NCBI GenBank assembly: GCA_027924585.1
Contig: BSBM01000092.1
Coordinates: 12,523,501 to 12,587,500 of the forward strand
Direction of reading: 5' to 3'
Source: Larix kaempferi
Lineage: Eukaryota; Streptophyta; Pinopsida; Pinales; Pinaceae
DNA length: 64,000 bases
Positions 22,201-32,361 of the stretch are shown piece by piece. A program made the position numbers and the translations under genes. Each line of letters opens with the position of its first letter. Position 1 is the stretch's first letter. Under the pieces are notes generated by a model. That model had not been told where the DNA came from. It ran no database searches and saw nothing but the letters and a program-made list of their open reading frames with translations.

Positions 22201-23460
22201 ATTCTTAACTTTCTCACTACCGGACAAGCGCCGGCTGAGTTTACAATCCAGCAGAAGAAGCAACTTGTTGTTCGAGCCGCAGACTTCACTTTGATAGCAG
22301 GCCAGCTTTATAAGTTGGGCCCTGACGAAATTTTGCGCAGATGTATCTTACCACATGAAAAGAGCTCTATCATCGCAGAAGCACATTCAGGTACCGCAGG
22401 AGGCCATTTCGCAGGAAAGCCGACTGCGCAGAAAATATTAGCCGCAGGACTTTGGTGGCCGACATTGCACAAGGATACTAAGGAATTCTGTAAATGTTGC
22501 GATGTGTGCCAGCGCACAGGGAAACCCTCAAGGAGAGATGAAATGCCGCTAAGACCCCAGATCACACTGCGTGCTTTTGATAAATGGGCCATTGACTTTG
22601 TAGGACCTATTAACCCACCAGGAAAAAGAACTGGCGCAAGATATATCATTACAGCTACTGAGTACCTCACCCGATGGGCTGAGGCGAAGCCAGTTAAGAA
22701 CTGCGACGCTGCTACTGCCGCGCAGTTCATTTTCGAGAACATTATCACTAGGTTTGGATGCCCAGTGATCCTCATGAGTGATCAAGGTACACATTTCCTC
22801 AATGAGACTATAGAGGCCCTTACTGAAGAATTTCAAATTAATCACCATAAGAGTACACCCTACCATCCTCAAGCTAATGGTACGGTGGAAGCATTCAATA
22901 AGATCCTTGAGAATGCCCTGACGAAGATCTGTAATCAACAAAGAGATGATTGGGACCTTAGAGTCACAGCTGTATTATGGGCTTACAGAACCACTTGTAA
23001 GAAATTAACAGGTCACACACCTTTCAGCTTGGTGTATGGACAAGAAGCAGTTATGCCCATGGAATACATTGTTCCCAGTCTCCGAATTGCGCAAATTACA
23101 GAAATGGCAGATCCTGACACTATGAATGAAAGACTTTCGCAACTGCTTTCTTTAGAAGAAGACAGACTTATGGCCGGATTTCATCAACAGGTACAGAAGG
23201 CAAGACAGAAAGCTTGGCATGACAGGCACATTCGGCATAAGCACTTTGCAGAAGGAGACTTGGTACTCCTTTATGATAGTAAATTCATCAAGTTTCCAGG
23301 CAAGTTTCGTGTGCATTGGTTAGGTCCTTTTCAGGTAATAAAAATAACAGACGGAGGCGCAGTTCAGCTTGCGAAGCTGAATGGAGAACTACTACCTACA
23401 ATGATAAACGGGAGTCGGCTTAAGCTTTATTGCGACGGCCACTCCGCCCTGTCGACATAA
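19210..23460 (+). CDS. pol: Element B Pol: protease, second capsid-like segment, RT, RNase H, integrase
   Basis: About 1,416 codons, intact (residues counted from 19219). Protease: [11 protein letters not shown] with D61. Residues about 258-400 form a second Retrotrans_gag-like segment ([35 protein letters not shown]) between protease and [19 protein letters not shown], the [11 protein letters not shown] block, and YFDD at 701-704. RNase [37 protein letters not shown]. Integrase: H2C2 zinc site (from H1056), then catalytic D1126, D1188, E1224, giving the DD35E spacing. It ends shortly after the GPFQV module without a chromodomain. All catalytic residues are present, so it could be active. Confidence 0.95.
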   Translation, partial: CLKLLRNEQATLELQHLLDRCQHSASTNTPQRAVHQIRSHIRTGKEMRLTAQIGAFEMDEVMLDLGSEANVLTMQTWEQMGSPQLTRSPIQLRLANQQRVSPLGRLPNVPIDIEGVRSSADFEVIKIMDDSRPYPALLGIDWALDNLAVINLKKRQMTFEDDQIRVIAPLDPIQGPRYIEPIRAEEEARHMESLYQMTTNHSDYVNPTADGHISWRCDSSCTSDSDAGLENWQNRLHEVSARRCAMMTKSIRWIGTELTDTPTFDGLTKVTKFIQEYEQKLPEPQRIQALDIALRATPARWWIAHKENIHTWKDCRRLILRRFQDTTAEALRKYEGQSDPRSHIEACIQQWSDIPEDEWVHQFIHTLDTIPRNWYTEIELRKGTLTWALMIESFQLTFSFESEHPSIDQALKCIKKKVFEPGLVTEYSQPDWAVQMEHALECYNFTAEDEDDDPRNLNIPESEGTRNIEGPELDIPAIAEHVKLKKVNIGTEADPKFASIGDYWDDETVAHVSDLLRDYQDIFPTKFTEMKGILGDLGVMRIPLKPDAKPVKQRPYRLNPRYKEKVKEEIDKMLAAGIIEPVEESDWISPMVVQEKKTKGEIRICVDLRKLNDASAHDPFPTPFTDEVLDNVGGQEAYSFTDGFSGYHQIRIHPDDRHKTTFATEWGSFQYTVMPFGLKNAPAIFSRVVVAVFKEFIHKFLEVYFDDWTVFGLLKNHIANLRMMLEKCRQHQISLNLKKCIFCAPFGILLGHIVCRQGLLMDPAKVAIIANLPAPNSVKQLRTTLGHTGYYRKFIKGYARITAPMERLLKKDSKFQWTEECQQSLDTLKEKMITAPILVFPDWRKPFHVHVDASSIALGIVLTQSGEGSIDHPIAYSSRKLSTAEKNYTTTEREGLAMVYALQKFRHYLLGAHFKMYTDHSALKYLVNKPVLGGRICRWLLLFQEYDFEVIVKPGRLNAGPDHLSRIESGEEPTSLEDNLPDAQLFYIQAADEYYSDILNFLTTGQAPAEFTIQQKKQLVVRAADFTLIAGQLYKLGPDEILRRCILPHEKSSIIAEAHSGTAGGHFAGKPTAQKILAAGLWWPTLHKDTKEFCKCCDVCQRTGKPSRRDEMPLRPQITLRAFDKWAIDFVGPINPPGKRTGARYIITATEYLTRWAEAKPVKNCDAATAAQFIFENIITRFGCPVILMSDQGTHFLNETIEALTEEFQINHHKSTPYHPQANGTVEAFNKILENALTKICNQQRDDWDLRVTAVLWAYRTTCKKLTGHTPFSLVYGQEAVMPMEYIVPSLRIAQITEMADPDTMNERLSQLLSLEEDRLMAGFHQQVQKARQKAWHDRHIRHKHFAEGDLVLLYDSKFIKFPGKFRVHWLGPFQVIKITDGGAVQLAKLNGELLPTMINGSRLKLYCDGHSALST

Positions 23461-24280
23461 TATAGTACTCAGGAATGTAGATGCCCAGTGTAGTTGAAAG
23501 AGACATCGCATTTAGTCTACACGGAAGCTGCGACACACCCTCAGTTTCCAGCTTCCTGCGCAGTTCCTTGAAATATCCGCGCATCCTGAATAAAAATTGC
23601 TTGAACAAAGCTTAGCGGTCCGCTCTGGCGAAGTTTTGCTTTATGGACCATTGGACTATCGCTCTTGCGAAGTCCCCTTTCATAATTTGCCGCTGAAAAG
23701 AGTTTTGTTGTGGACCCCTAGAGGCACAGTTTCCTAAGTTGAAATGACCCGCCGGAAAATTTTGAATTACAGCAGTTATGTAGCCGCGTTTGAATAAATG
23801 AAGGATAAGGCCGCTATTTAATTCTACCCGTTCTGACGGATTCGGCTTAATCTCCGAAAGATTTGCATTTAACTCAGGCGCCGAAACCATTAGCTTCTCC
23901 CGGAAGGCTGTCAGAACCCGTCAATCACACTAAATGCACCGCTACGGCAAGGAGGATAGCGTGTTGTCAACTCATCTGTAGCCGCCTATAGCTACGTAAC
24001 CCCACTTGGTCGCATTTACTAACCCCGCTGGCTATAAATACCTCACACTTGTATCAATTTTGGGTTACTGTCTCGAGTTGCATAAGTTGTCTTTGAAGAT
24101 CTGCACTATTGTTTTCAGAGCCGAGTGTGCAGACTATTTTCCCTTGTTTTCAGAGTCTATACCCTACGCAGTTCCGCCATTTGCTGTCCAGAGTCTTGTT
24201 ATTTACATTGGTTCACAACGGAGAATTTATCAACTGAAGAAGTTATCCGCCAATTTCTACGCCGAGGCTTAGATTTCGGC
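23461..24280 (+). other. Element B spacer between pol and the 3' ORF
   Basis: About 820 bp with no convincing frame. It contains several similar short blocks (TCTGGCGAAGTTTTGC, GCTCTTGCGAAGTCCCC) and a TATAAATAC-like stretch at about 24033. It could carry a second promoter or splice acceptor for the 3' ORF; this is speculative. Confidence 0.45.
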
Positions 24281-26938
24281 ATGGCCACTCCGGTGACGCC
24301 GTCGGCCTACGTACACCCTGGTGCTACTGATCCCAGAACATCTCCAGGCACAAGAGCATCTCAGCAGCAGCCGGAGGAACCTGTTCCAGAACCGCTCGCG
24401 TCTATGGTGAACTACCTTCCGCCGCGTCCAGACGATGCGCCGGATGTCCAGATTCCGAAGAATGCCAAGTATCCAATTCCGCTACCGCCACTACCGGCTA
24501 GTGTGCGGGTAGAAGGCCAACTATTGGGAAACATTCCACTGGTTAAATTCTCTGATTTTAACCTTGGAGACTATAAGACATATCCTCAGTTTCAGTTGGA
24601 CCGATATTTGGATATCGTCCATAATCCCACCAGAAACGTTGATGAGTTTATCCCGAAGGGATTTGCAGCAAATCTTGAGCGCCCTGGACTCTTGAATTTG
24701 TTGAAGCTACCGCACTTTGGGCGTAGCAATGAAGTGAACGCAGTCGTTAAAACACTGCTGTCCTGCGTTCATGGAGGTTACCTTTGGCTCGGGAGGCCAA
24801 TTGATCTAAATGTTGACTTGATACACCGTATCACCGGCCTATCTAAGGTTGGTAAGGATCCCAATATCCATTTTGCGGGAAAAGAGAAGGACCGAAAATT
24901 AGCTGCAAAGCTGGTCCAGAAATATAACTTGACAAGAGGAGGTCGGGCTTATGACCTCACGACCGTAGAAGACGAGGCACTTCGCTTCACAGGAAGTCTG
25001 CTTGCAGGTAGACTTCTCACCAAGTGCCGACCAAAAGAAGTTACTGGAGCTGTCGTAGAGATCGCTATCGCAGCTGCGGAGGGAGAACAGTACAACTGGT
25101 CTCTCTTCCTGCTGAATTCTTTTTTGGCTGATTGCCTGAATGTGCAGGACAATGCAGGCCAATCATTCCATTTTTCATGGCTTTTAATTCTATGTGCTCT
25201 CGTCGGGTGGAAGGAGCCCCCGAATACTCAGTTCCGTCCACGCCGCGCAGGAGAGGTTGCCGGCATGCGCTACATCAACCTCTGGGATTCCCCTAATCCC
25301 GCGAAGCGCAAGATGAATCGCGCTGTTTTTTGTGAGTATTACTATCTCCTCCGCGATACCATACAAGATATGCCAAGGCTGAGCGCGGAGACAGCCACAT
25401 TGTATGAAGGGAAGTTGGCTTTTACTGCCGACATCCATCAACTCTACCTTCGGCCTTGCGACATTCCAGGTGACTGGGCGCTAGGTCTTTACAGGATGAC
25501 CACAGAAGATGTCGAAGAAACCATTAAGTCTTGGTCGGACGAATGGAGAGCAGCAGCTGACATCGCACCTGCGATGCCACCCGCCGCTGCGCAAGAAAAA
25601 GATAAGGGCAAGGAAGCCCCTGAGCAAAGAAGCGACGAAGGCTCAACAGAACCAGCCACAAAGAAGCAGAAAGTGTCGCATCCCACTGAGGCCATTCCCT
25701 CGGAGGTCGACAAATATTTGAAAGAGCAATTTCGTGAGATGCGGAACATGCATGCTCACATCCGAGGTGCTCTAGACTTACAATTTGTAGAACTCAAAGG
25801 TCTCGCAGGAAGGATTGCGCAGACCCATGCGCCAGCATCTACTTCGCAGGCGCCACAAGAAATCCCAACTGGCGAGCGAGTTGAAGAACTCACAGAAAGG
25901 CACACTGTCGTGCATATTCCGCCTACCAGCATGACACTTCCAGATCCCCTAGCTGAACTGCAGGTAAGCACAGTTGGACCTGTAGAAATTAATTTGTCTA
26001 TGATTCCTATAGAAACTCTACAGCTAGTACAGGAGAAAGTTTCTCTTGAGTTGAGAGCTAGAGAGCTCTCTACTTTCCAGGCAAACCAACGACTGCAATC
26101 GCAGGAGATAGAGCTGAAGGAAAGTCATAAAAATATCTCTGCGAAGCTTGCACTCTATGAGGCGCAAGACACCGGCATCAGAAACGCAATAGAAGAGATT
26201 GCTCAGGAACTGCCGGCTTGCGAGATTCAACCAGACCTCCCTCTGGTTGCAAAAGTTCAAATTATTGGCGAAAGGGCGAAAACCCTGGAGCAAGAAATAG
26301 CTGCTATGGCAGAAGGCCATAAAACCCAGATCGCTGAGCTAGAAGCTCGCGTTGCTGCGCATCTTACAGATGATGCGCAGGTACAGTTTGAAGCATTGAG
26401 CAGAGCTTCCACACGAATGAAAGGTCGAGTACAGGAAGCCAAGAACCTGATGAACCAGGCTATGGAAGCTTGGACAGAGCTTGTGAACCTACCTTTTAAA
26501 GTGGGACTATCAGAACAGGTGCAAGCTGCAGAACAGTCCCTCACTGTTCTGAATGAAGAAGCCAAGTCCTTAACAGGCTTGCCAAAGATGAAGAAAATGG
26601 GCGAAGTGCGCAAAATGCAGCAGCAACTGCAAAAGCTCAGAACTGAAGATGAGAAGCTCACCAACAGCATTCAGCCATTCATGGATGAGTATGCTGAAAT
26701 TGTTGGCCAGATTGAGACAAAAATCAAAGAAATTGCCGAGTCTCAAGAGATCATTGATACACTCACTAAAGAAGAAACGACCGCAGAAACAGTACAAACA
26801 GCCGATCAGTGTATTGAGGAATTGGACTCCGCTATTGTGAAATGGCAGAAAACATTCGCGGAGACTCAAGCAAACGCAGATGCGCAAATTCAAAGACCAC
26901 GCGCTAGTGCGAGTGGCTCGAGGGCGAGCCACAAGTGA
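24281..26938 (+). CDS. Element B 3' ORF, 885 aa, coiled-coil protein of unknown function
   Basis: The open frame reaches back to 24125, but the ATG at 24281 (MATPVTPSAY) is preferred because the upstream 52 codons look non-coding. Residues about 60-450 form a compact domain with blocks VKFSDFNLGDYKTYPQF, HGGYLWLGRPIDLNVDLIH, WSLFLLNSFLADCLN and FHFSWLLILCALVGW. A basic KKQKVSH stretch that could act as a nuclear signal follows. The C-terminal third is predicted coiled coil by composition (LVQEKVSLELRARELS, repeated E/K/L/Q heptads). It sits where Athila elements carry an env-like ORF, but I see no signal peptide and no clear transmembrane anchor. Element D has a decayed ORF in the same place with a similar short block. 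Function unknown. Confidence 0.75.
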   Translation: MATPVTPSAYVHPGATDPRTSPGTRASQQQPEEPVPEPLASMVNYLPPRPDDAPDVQIPKNAKYPIPLPPLPASVRVEGQLLGNIPLVKFSDFNLGDYKTYPQFQLDRYLDIVHNPTRNVDEFIPKGFAANLERPGLLNLLKLPHFGRSNEVNAVVKTLLSCVHGGYLWLGRPIDLNVDLIHRITGLSKVGKDPNIHFAGKEKDRKLAAKLVQKYNLTRGGRAYDLTTVEDEALRFTGSLLAGRLLTKCRPKEVTGAVVEIAIAAAEGEQYNWSLFLLNSFLADCLNVQDNAGQSFHFSWLLILCALVGWKEPPNTQFRPRRAGEVAGMRYINLWDSPNPAKRKMNRAVFCEYYYLLRDTIQDMPRLSAETATLYEGKLAFTADIHQLYLRPCDIPGDWALGLYRMTTEDVEETIKSWSDEWRAAADIAPAMPPAAAQEKDKGKEAPEQRSDEGSTEPATKKQKVSHPTEAIPSEVDKYLKEQFREMRNMHAHIRGALDLQFVELKGLAGRIAQTHAPASTSQAPQEIPTGERVEELTERHTVVHIPPTSMTLPDPLAELQVSTVGPVEINLSMIPIETLQLVQEKVSLELRARELSTFQANQRLQSQEIELKESHKNISAKLALYEAQDTGIRNAIEEIAQELPACEIQPDLPLVAKVQIIGERAKTLEQEIAAMAEGHKTQIAELEARVAAHLTDDAQVQFEALSRASTRMKGRVQEAKNLMNQAMEAWTELVNLPFKVGLSEQVQAAEQSLTVLNEEAKSLTGLPKMKKMGEVRKMQQQLQKLRTEDEKLTNSIQPFMDEYAEIVGQIETKIKEIAESQEIIDTLTKEETTAETVQTADQCIEELDSAIVKWQKTFAETQANADAQIQRPRASASGSRASHK

Positions 26939-26950
26939 GTGTTGGGGGCC
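26935..26950 (+). other. Polypurine-tract-like site of element B (weak)
   Basis: Reads GTGAGTGTTGGGGGCC directly before the 3' LTR. Purine-rich but interrupted by pyrimidines; called from position. Confidence 0.45.
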
Positions 26951-28416
26951 TGTTGGGGCCAAGGTCGCAGCTATAGTAAAAGCTGCGAATTTTGGGAAAA
27001 AGCACGAGTATGAAAGGAAAGTGCTAATTTTGGGACAAGCACTAAGTTTTGGGTAAGAAGGAGACGGTGCGCAGTACGGTGCCAGATGGATGATCTCAGC
27101 GCAGATCACGGACCGGAAATTGCGGAGCTCGCGCGCACGTCATCGAAGAATGAAGGTGGCTCAGCTACCATAATAAATAAGGTGATGGAGTAGAGGGCTT
27201 AGCTACCCTCAATTAAAGGCTTAGTACAGAAGTTATGGTTGCTCGGATCAAGGAGGAGCAACGGACCAGAGCATTGAAGGCGAAGGACGATCGCCCATAC
27301 CCACAATCTGCGCCGGAATTCATGGAGCCTGCAGGAAGCGGCGACGTGACTGCAAGCGGCGCCTACAGTACACCTAGCCATGTGCGTGGTTAGGGTTTAT
27401 GGGAATCACTGTTGGGAAAGGCCCACAGTTTTGTAAAGGTGTGACCGTCATGGCTACCTATATAGATGAATCACTGTAATGGGTAGAGGGTTCTTCCTCC
27501 CTTCCTTCAGTTCCTCCCTTTTTGGAGAGTTAGAGAGTTAGATGCTAGACTGTTAGAGAGCCAGTCTAAAGGGATAGATCATGTGTTGATTATCCTTCAC
27601 TGTAATTTCTACCTGGTGCGTAGAACTAGAGAGAGGAAATCGGATAGCCGAGGAGCTAATCCCTGAGTTGCCAGACAGTCTGAGTCGACGTCTGTGCCTT
27701 TGTAATCTCCATAGAGAGGAGACAAGCTTGAGAAAGGGGCTCCCAGCTGTGTGCGTGGAGTTTCCTGTAAGTTCTAAGGCTGCAGCTGTGTGCGCAGCAT
27801 ATTGTATAACTCTATCATTTTCTGGTTAATATAAAACTCCTGAGGACGTGGTTTTCCTCGAGGAGATGAGCTTCACTTATATCTTCTTGTTATAATGTTT
27901 GTGTGAATGATAACTATTCCGAGTTCATTATTTGTGTATGCAAGACTTCTGTCTTATCTTTGTGACTGTTTGAGCGAGTTGGAAAGGTCCCTTGATAACT
28001 ATAAGTGTCTTAAGTACTAAAGAGGTAGTAACGCACAGTCGCTGCGGCGAGAGCAGACTGCGTTACTGCGAAAGATGCGAAGGGCGAGAAAGTGTTTCGC
28101 GCGTCAACCTAAGAAATAGTTGCCTGCTGCGTTGGAAAGGAGAAACTGCGCAGTAGACCTGCCAAGGAAGGGGCCCGCGCAGCTGCGCCGAGCGGCCTGC
28201 GGGAAGGTCCGACCGCCGATTTCGCAGGAATCATTCAGGGAAAAGCTATCTCCGCGTCACCCCGGTTAAGGAAACCTGATTCCTTAACCCCCCCATAGCC
28301 ACTTCGGGTGAGACCTCGAGCTGCCGCGCAGCTCGTTGCCGAGAGGGCCAGTGCGCCAAGGGGTTTTGTTGCTGCGCTTCATTAAAACCCGGGTCTGCCC
28401 AAGAAAGCAGCCAACA
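26951..28416 (+). repeat. Element B 3' LTR
   Basis: Same 1,466-bp length as the 5' LTR and identical by eye except for one C/T difference. Followed by the TSD copy TCCTT. Confidence 0.97.
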
Positions 28417-28421
28417 TCCTT

Positions 28422-28840
28422 GCACCTCGTCCTCCTCTCCATGTGATAATTCCCCCAAAAAATATTCCTACATGCATGCTTTGGCTACATGTCCAAATTT
28501 ACCTCACGTGGTCTTCCCAAAAACACTCTCCTCCCAACCTAATGTCATCGAGCTTCATTGGCTTAAGGGATTACTAGTTCTAAGGTTCAATAAGATATAA
28601 ACAATTAACCTATGGTTAAGCACTTTTAGGCTTAAATTTAGGCTAGGCTCATATTATAAACCCCCCTTTTCTTCTTACTCATGAATTCATAGGCCCCTAA
28701 TCTCTTTAGTGTTTTCATCAGCCAAAACAAGCTATATTTTATATTAATAATTTGGAAAATACATAATTGTTTATCCTACAGGCCTTTTCATTATTTAGGT
28801 TTGCATTATTACATCGAGGGTTCAAAATAGGGGTGTTACA
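28422..28840 (-). repeat. Element C 3' LTR, segment 3 (U3 start)
   Basis: Aligns to about 51485-51922 of the other LTR (shared AACCTAATGTCATCGA, GCTTAAGGGATTACTAG, GGTTCAATAAGATATAAA). On the minus strand the LTR begins TGTAACACCCC at 28840. Confidence 0.88.
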
Positions 28841-28855
28841 TTCCTCTCCCCCTTA
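28841..28855 (-). other. Polypurine tract of element C
   Basis: The minus strand reads AAGGGGGAGAGGAA directly before the 3' LTR start TGTAAC. Confidence 0.85.
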
Positions 28856-28937
28856 GCTTAACACCATCCTCAGTGTTTCATAGTTCAAAACACATGAACC
28901 AAAATTTATATTTGAATTTTGAAATATTCAACATTCT

Positions 28938-29390
28938 TCAAAATAGGTACGAGTACTCCACCCACATGACTTCTTCAATTTCACAAGTAGCTTCTTTAAG
29001 ATTGTAATGGGTCCACTAGACCTTTACCTATCCTATGGACCTATTCCTAAGTGTCTTGATCTTTCGATCCAATATGTAGGCTAGTTGAACCTAGACTTAT
29101 CCTTCTGGTTCTACTTGTATCAAGGCCAATCAAGTATATTATTATAATCATGTACATACTTCTTTAATAATGAAACATGAAAACAATTATGCACTTTAAT
29201 AGTGGGAGGTAGGGCTAGCTCATATGCTACTGGTACAACTCTACTTAGGACCTCAAATGGTCCATTGAACCTAACTGCCAACTTCTTATAGTTACCCAGA
29301 CTGAATGAAATTTTCTTGCCTCTAAATTTTAGGAAGGCTTTGTCCCCCACTTGGAGTTATTTAAACATTCTTCCCTTTTCAACATAGTTT
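28938..29390 (-). pseudogene. Element C integrase C-terminus and chromodomain
   Basis: The open piece 29350-29120 has the Ty3 integrase tail ([39 protein letters not shown]). After a frame change, about 29084-28938 reads AYILDRKIKTLRNRSIG, then WTHYNLKEATCEIEEVMW, the canonical chromodomain of plant chromoviruses, with two internal stops and a terminal TGA at 28938. Chromodomains steer integration to marked chromatin. The stops show this copy is dead. Confidence 0.88.
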
Positions 29391-29399
29391 TTTGTCTAT

Positions 29400-30250
29400 C
29401 TTGTGCCACTTTCAAATTCTTCTCGATCTTTATCACTTGATCTTCCATGTCCTAAAACATTTCTAGTCCAACTATCAACCTTTCCACAAGCTTTTCCCAC
29501 TTCACTAGAACATTACACATTATATCATATAAGGCTCGAAACGGGATCATCTCCAACAATGATTGGTATCCATTGTTATAGGAAAACTTTACGAGATACG
29601 GGTATTCTTCCCACTTGGTAGGTATATCCATTACGTACATCCTCAACATATCTTAAATAATTTGATTAACTTGCTCAGTCTGGCTATCTGTCTGTGGATG
29701 ATAGGTTGTGTTGAGATTGAGTTAGGTTCCAAATTCCTTGGATAAACCTTTCAAAAAGTTCGAAGTGAACTTGGAATCTCGGTCTGAAGCAATTTCCTTT
29801 GGAATCTCGTGTAGTTTGGAAATTTCCTTCATATAAATCTCTACAACCTTTGCTAATTTATATGATGATTGGATAGGTAAAAAATGAGCATAGTTTGTCA
29901 ATTTATCGACCACCACCATAATGGAGTCATTCTTCTTCGATGTACTTGAAAGATTAGTAATAAAATCAATGGTTACCACATCTCAGTTCCATTCCGGAAT
30001 TGGAAATGGATGCAATGAACCTGCAATATGTTTGTGCTCTATTTTCACCCTTTGGCACTCAAGGCATTTAGCAATAAATATTTCTTTCTCTTTCTTCATG
30101 CCCGATCAAAAGTATTTATTCTTCACGATTGTAAAGGTTTTATGATATCCAGGATGGTTTACGTTGGGTACATTATGCATCTCTTGCAGGATGATCTTCT
30201 TCAAGTCCTTCTTTTTAGGTACATAAATTTTATCATTGTATAGTAGAATA
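29400..30250 (-). pseudogene. Element C integrase core, broken
   Basis: The H2C2 zinc site is readable at about 30230-30040 (KKIILQEMHN, HPGYHKTF, AKCLECQRV), with a stop in the middle. The catalytic core follows in 29979-29722 (VTIDFITNLS with the first aspartate, IASDRDSKFTS with the second) and in the adjacent frame near 29690-29640 (DSQTEQVNQ with the glutamate). The 29649-29452 piece continues downstream (WEEYPYLVKFSYNNGYQ). Several frame breaks. Confidence 0.87.
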
Positions 30251-30303
30251 TTGCCATCCTTTCCCAATCAATACTACATAAAGTTTAATGGCGTGCATCC
30301 TGA

Positions 30304-30767
30304 CTATAAGGTTGTCTTAATTAGTAAATAAAGTTCATCAAAACTCAATCCTTCCAACAATTTTCTCCTTAAATCTAATTTCGATCTACTTATGGTTATA
30401 ATCATCATCAACTGATTTCTTCTATTGAGTGCATCAACTACTTGATTTTCTTTCCCCTTGATGTGCTTGATTTCAAAATTGAATTCGATCAGGAACTCCA
30501 TCCACCTTGCTTGATGAGGATTGAAGCTAGGCTGATCAAATAGATACTTTAAGATGTGATGAACCAACATCAACTCAAATCTATTTCCCAGGAGGTAATG
30601 CCTCCACATTCTAAGGGCATGGACTAAAGCTACGAGTTCTAGATCATGCACTGCATATTTATTTTCATCTTGTTTTAATTTTCGTGGGTCATAACAAATC
30701 ACATTCTCTTCCTACATCATCAATCCATTGATCCCTTCCAAATATGCATCGGTGCCAACCACATACT
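30304..30767 (-). pseudogene. Element C RNase H, downstream part (split by element D)
   Basis: Reads VVGTDAYLEGINGLMM, then YDPRKLKQDENKYAVHDLELVALVHAL, the GNRFELMLVHHILKYL block and IKGKENQVVDAL, the usual Ty3 RNase H series. In active copies the LVHHILKYL block carries an aspartate (TDHxxLKYL); here it is valine. The frame is cut at 30767 by element D and resumes at 44822. Confidence 0.88.
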
Positions 30768-32270
30768 TGTTGGGCCCCAAAATAGCCCCTTTTTGCCTAC
30801 ACCTATCTACACCTTTTTCTCTGTTTTGCCTTACTATTCCTTGATCTAAACAGATATTTTCCCAAACAAAGCATGGATTGCAACAGGTATACTCTATTAT
30901 TGTTTTATTCAATTAATGCCTGATTTTTTATGGTTTTGTACTCTATCTTTTAAGGTTGTGCTAATATTGTCTGATTCGATAAAGATAGACCAGAAGCCTT
31001 TACAAGACTGCAGGTGTAGTAGCTCGCTGACCTTGGAGAAGAGGCATATGTGGAACCAGTTGTCCCTTCTTGAGTTCTTGAGTTCAGGTCCACAATTCGC
31101 TGCAAAAGTTTGAACATTCCTCCACATGGCCAGCTGCGACTGAATAACCACAGAGCATTTGAGTACTAGCCAGTCCACTCAGCTTGAATCTATTTTGGGT
31201 TGCGACAGCATGCAACAGCTCAGGCCTGAATGCAACGATTTCATTCAAGATCACTTATGGCTGTAACAGTTCCATTGTAAATCGGCAGCCTGAAGATCGT
31301 AGATCTTCATGGTTGCCTGATATTTTGGTGTAACGATTTCATGTCATGGGGTATGAATGTAATGAGGTGTTCTGAGCCTAGGGTTGGAGAATTTCTATTT
31401 GTATAAGCCGAGACAGAGAGTTGTGACTGTAGTTTCATTATTCTTAATACAAGGAGCGGAGTCTCTATAATCTAAGTTTTGATTTGTGTTAGTCTACGAC
31501 ATCTCTGTTAGAAGGCTAGGGCCCGCCTTCTCACAGAGATAGCCAATTTAAGTGGGTAGTTAATTTATTTTATGTTGTGTGGTGTGGAATTGCATTAGAT
31601 GTGTTACTGCAAGCTGCAACAGTGGATTGATACTTGCATTCTTTTTTGGTAGTTTACAATTGCATCCTAAATAGATGAAACTGTGTGGTGTGACAGCCGA
31701 CTGTGTAGGTTAGTTTATTTGATGCATAGTGTGTTAAATCAGCTATTACATCCAAGCTCAACTCTAATTCCTTTTAGTCATGTATTCTTTCTAGGATTTC
31801 CAATATTAATCAAATTAGATTTCAAGCTTACTTCTAGTTCTGGTTGTTGTTTTATCTTTCCTGAATTCATTAGATTAGATAGATTATGATTGAGTTACAG
31901 TAGCTGTTAGATGAGTTAGATCAGTAGAGATTGAATACTGTAGTTTGATAATTATAGGATTTAACTTCTTGCAAAAGTAATTCTAGTTTATTTTATTCCT
32001 AGATCAGTAAATGTTGGATTGATATTTGTAGGAAGGTAATTTTACTTTGAATTCCTAGATGGATAGGTTAGATTAGTTTTAGTTATGAGAAGAGTTTGGC
32101 TAAGCAGATAGGTAGGAACATTGATCTCCATTTACTTAATCATCTACTTGAAATGTTTATGTATAGACTGTGCTTATTGCCATTGAAATAAAAGACTTCC
32201 CTGGGTTGACAATTCATATTGAGCATCCTGTGTGTTAGTTGTAATTAATTTGCATATAGGGTGACCAACA
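30768..32270 (+). repeat. Element D 5' LTR
   Basis: Begins TGTTGGGCCCC, ends GGGTGACCAACA. Includes an ATTTGTATAAG stretch near 31397 and ATTCTTAATACAAGG near 31440, which are possible transcription signals. Confidence 0.93.
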
Positions 32271-32273
32271 TTT

Positions 32274-32291
32274 TGGCGCCATTGCCAAGGA
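32274..32291 (+). other. Primer binding site of element D
   Basis: TGGCGCCATTGCCAAGGA lies three bases inside the LTR. It resembles the TGGCGCCGTTGCCGGGGA-type site widespread in Athila/Tat elements. Confidence 0.88.
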
Positions 32292-32361
32292 TGGTAAATT
32301 ATAGGCATAGATAGTGGTTGATTTATTGATTTCATTTTAGTTTTGATTATTTATAGCATGC

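Larger units (their letters stand above)
15099..28416 (+). mobile_element. Element B: intact, very young 13.3-kb Ty3/gypsy retrotransposon
   Basis: Flanked by 1,466-bp LTRs (15099-16564, 26951-28416) and a perfect 5-bp target duplication TCCTT (15094-15098, 28417-28421). I found one mismatch between the LTRs (C at about 16258, T at about 28110). All four main ORFs are open. The order gag, protease, RT, RNase H, integrase makes it Ty3/gypsy. There is no chromodomain, but there is a large ORF after pol, as in the Athila/Tat side of the family. Its base composition (GC- and CpG-rich, with many GCGCAG) differs sharply from the old elements around it, as expected for a recent insert not yet eroded by deamination. 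Confidence 0.96.
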
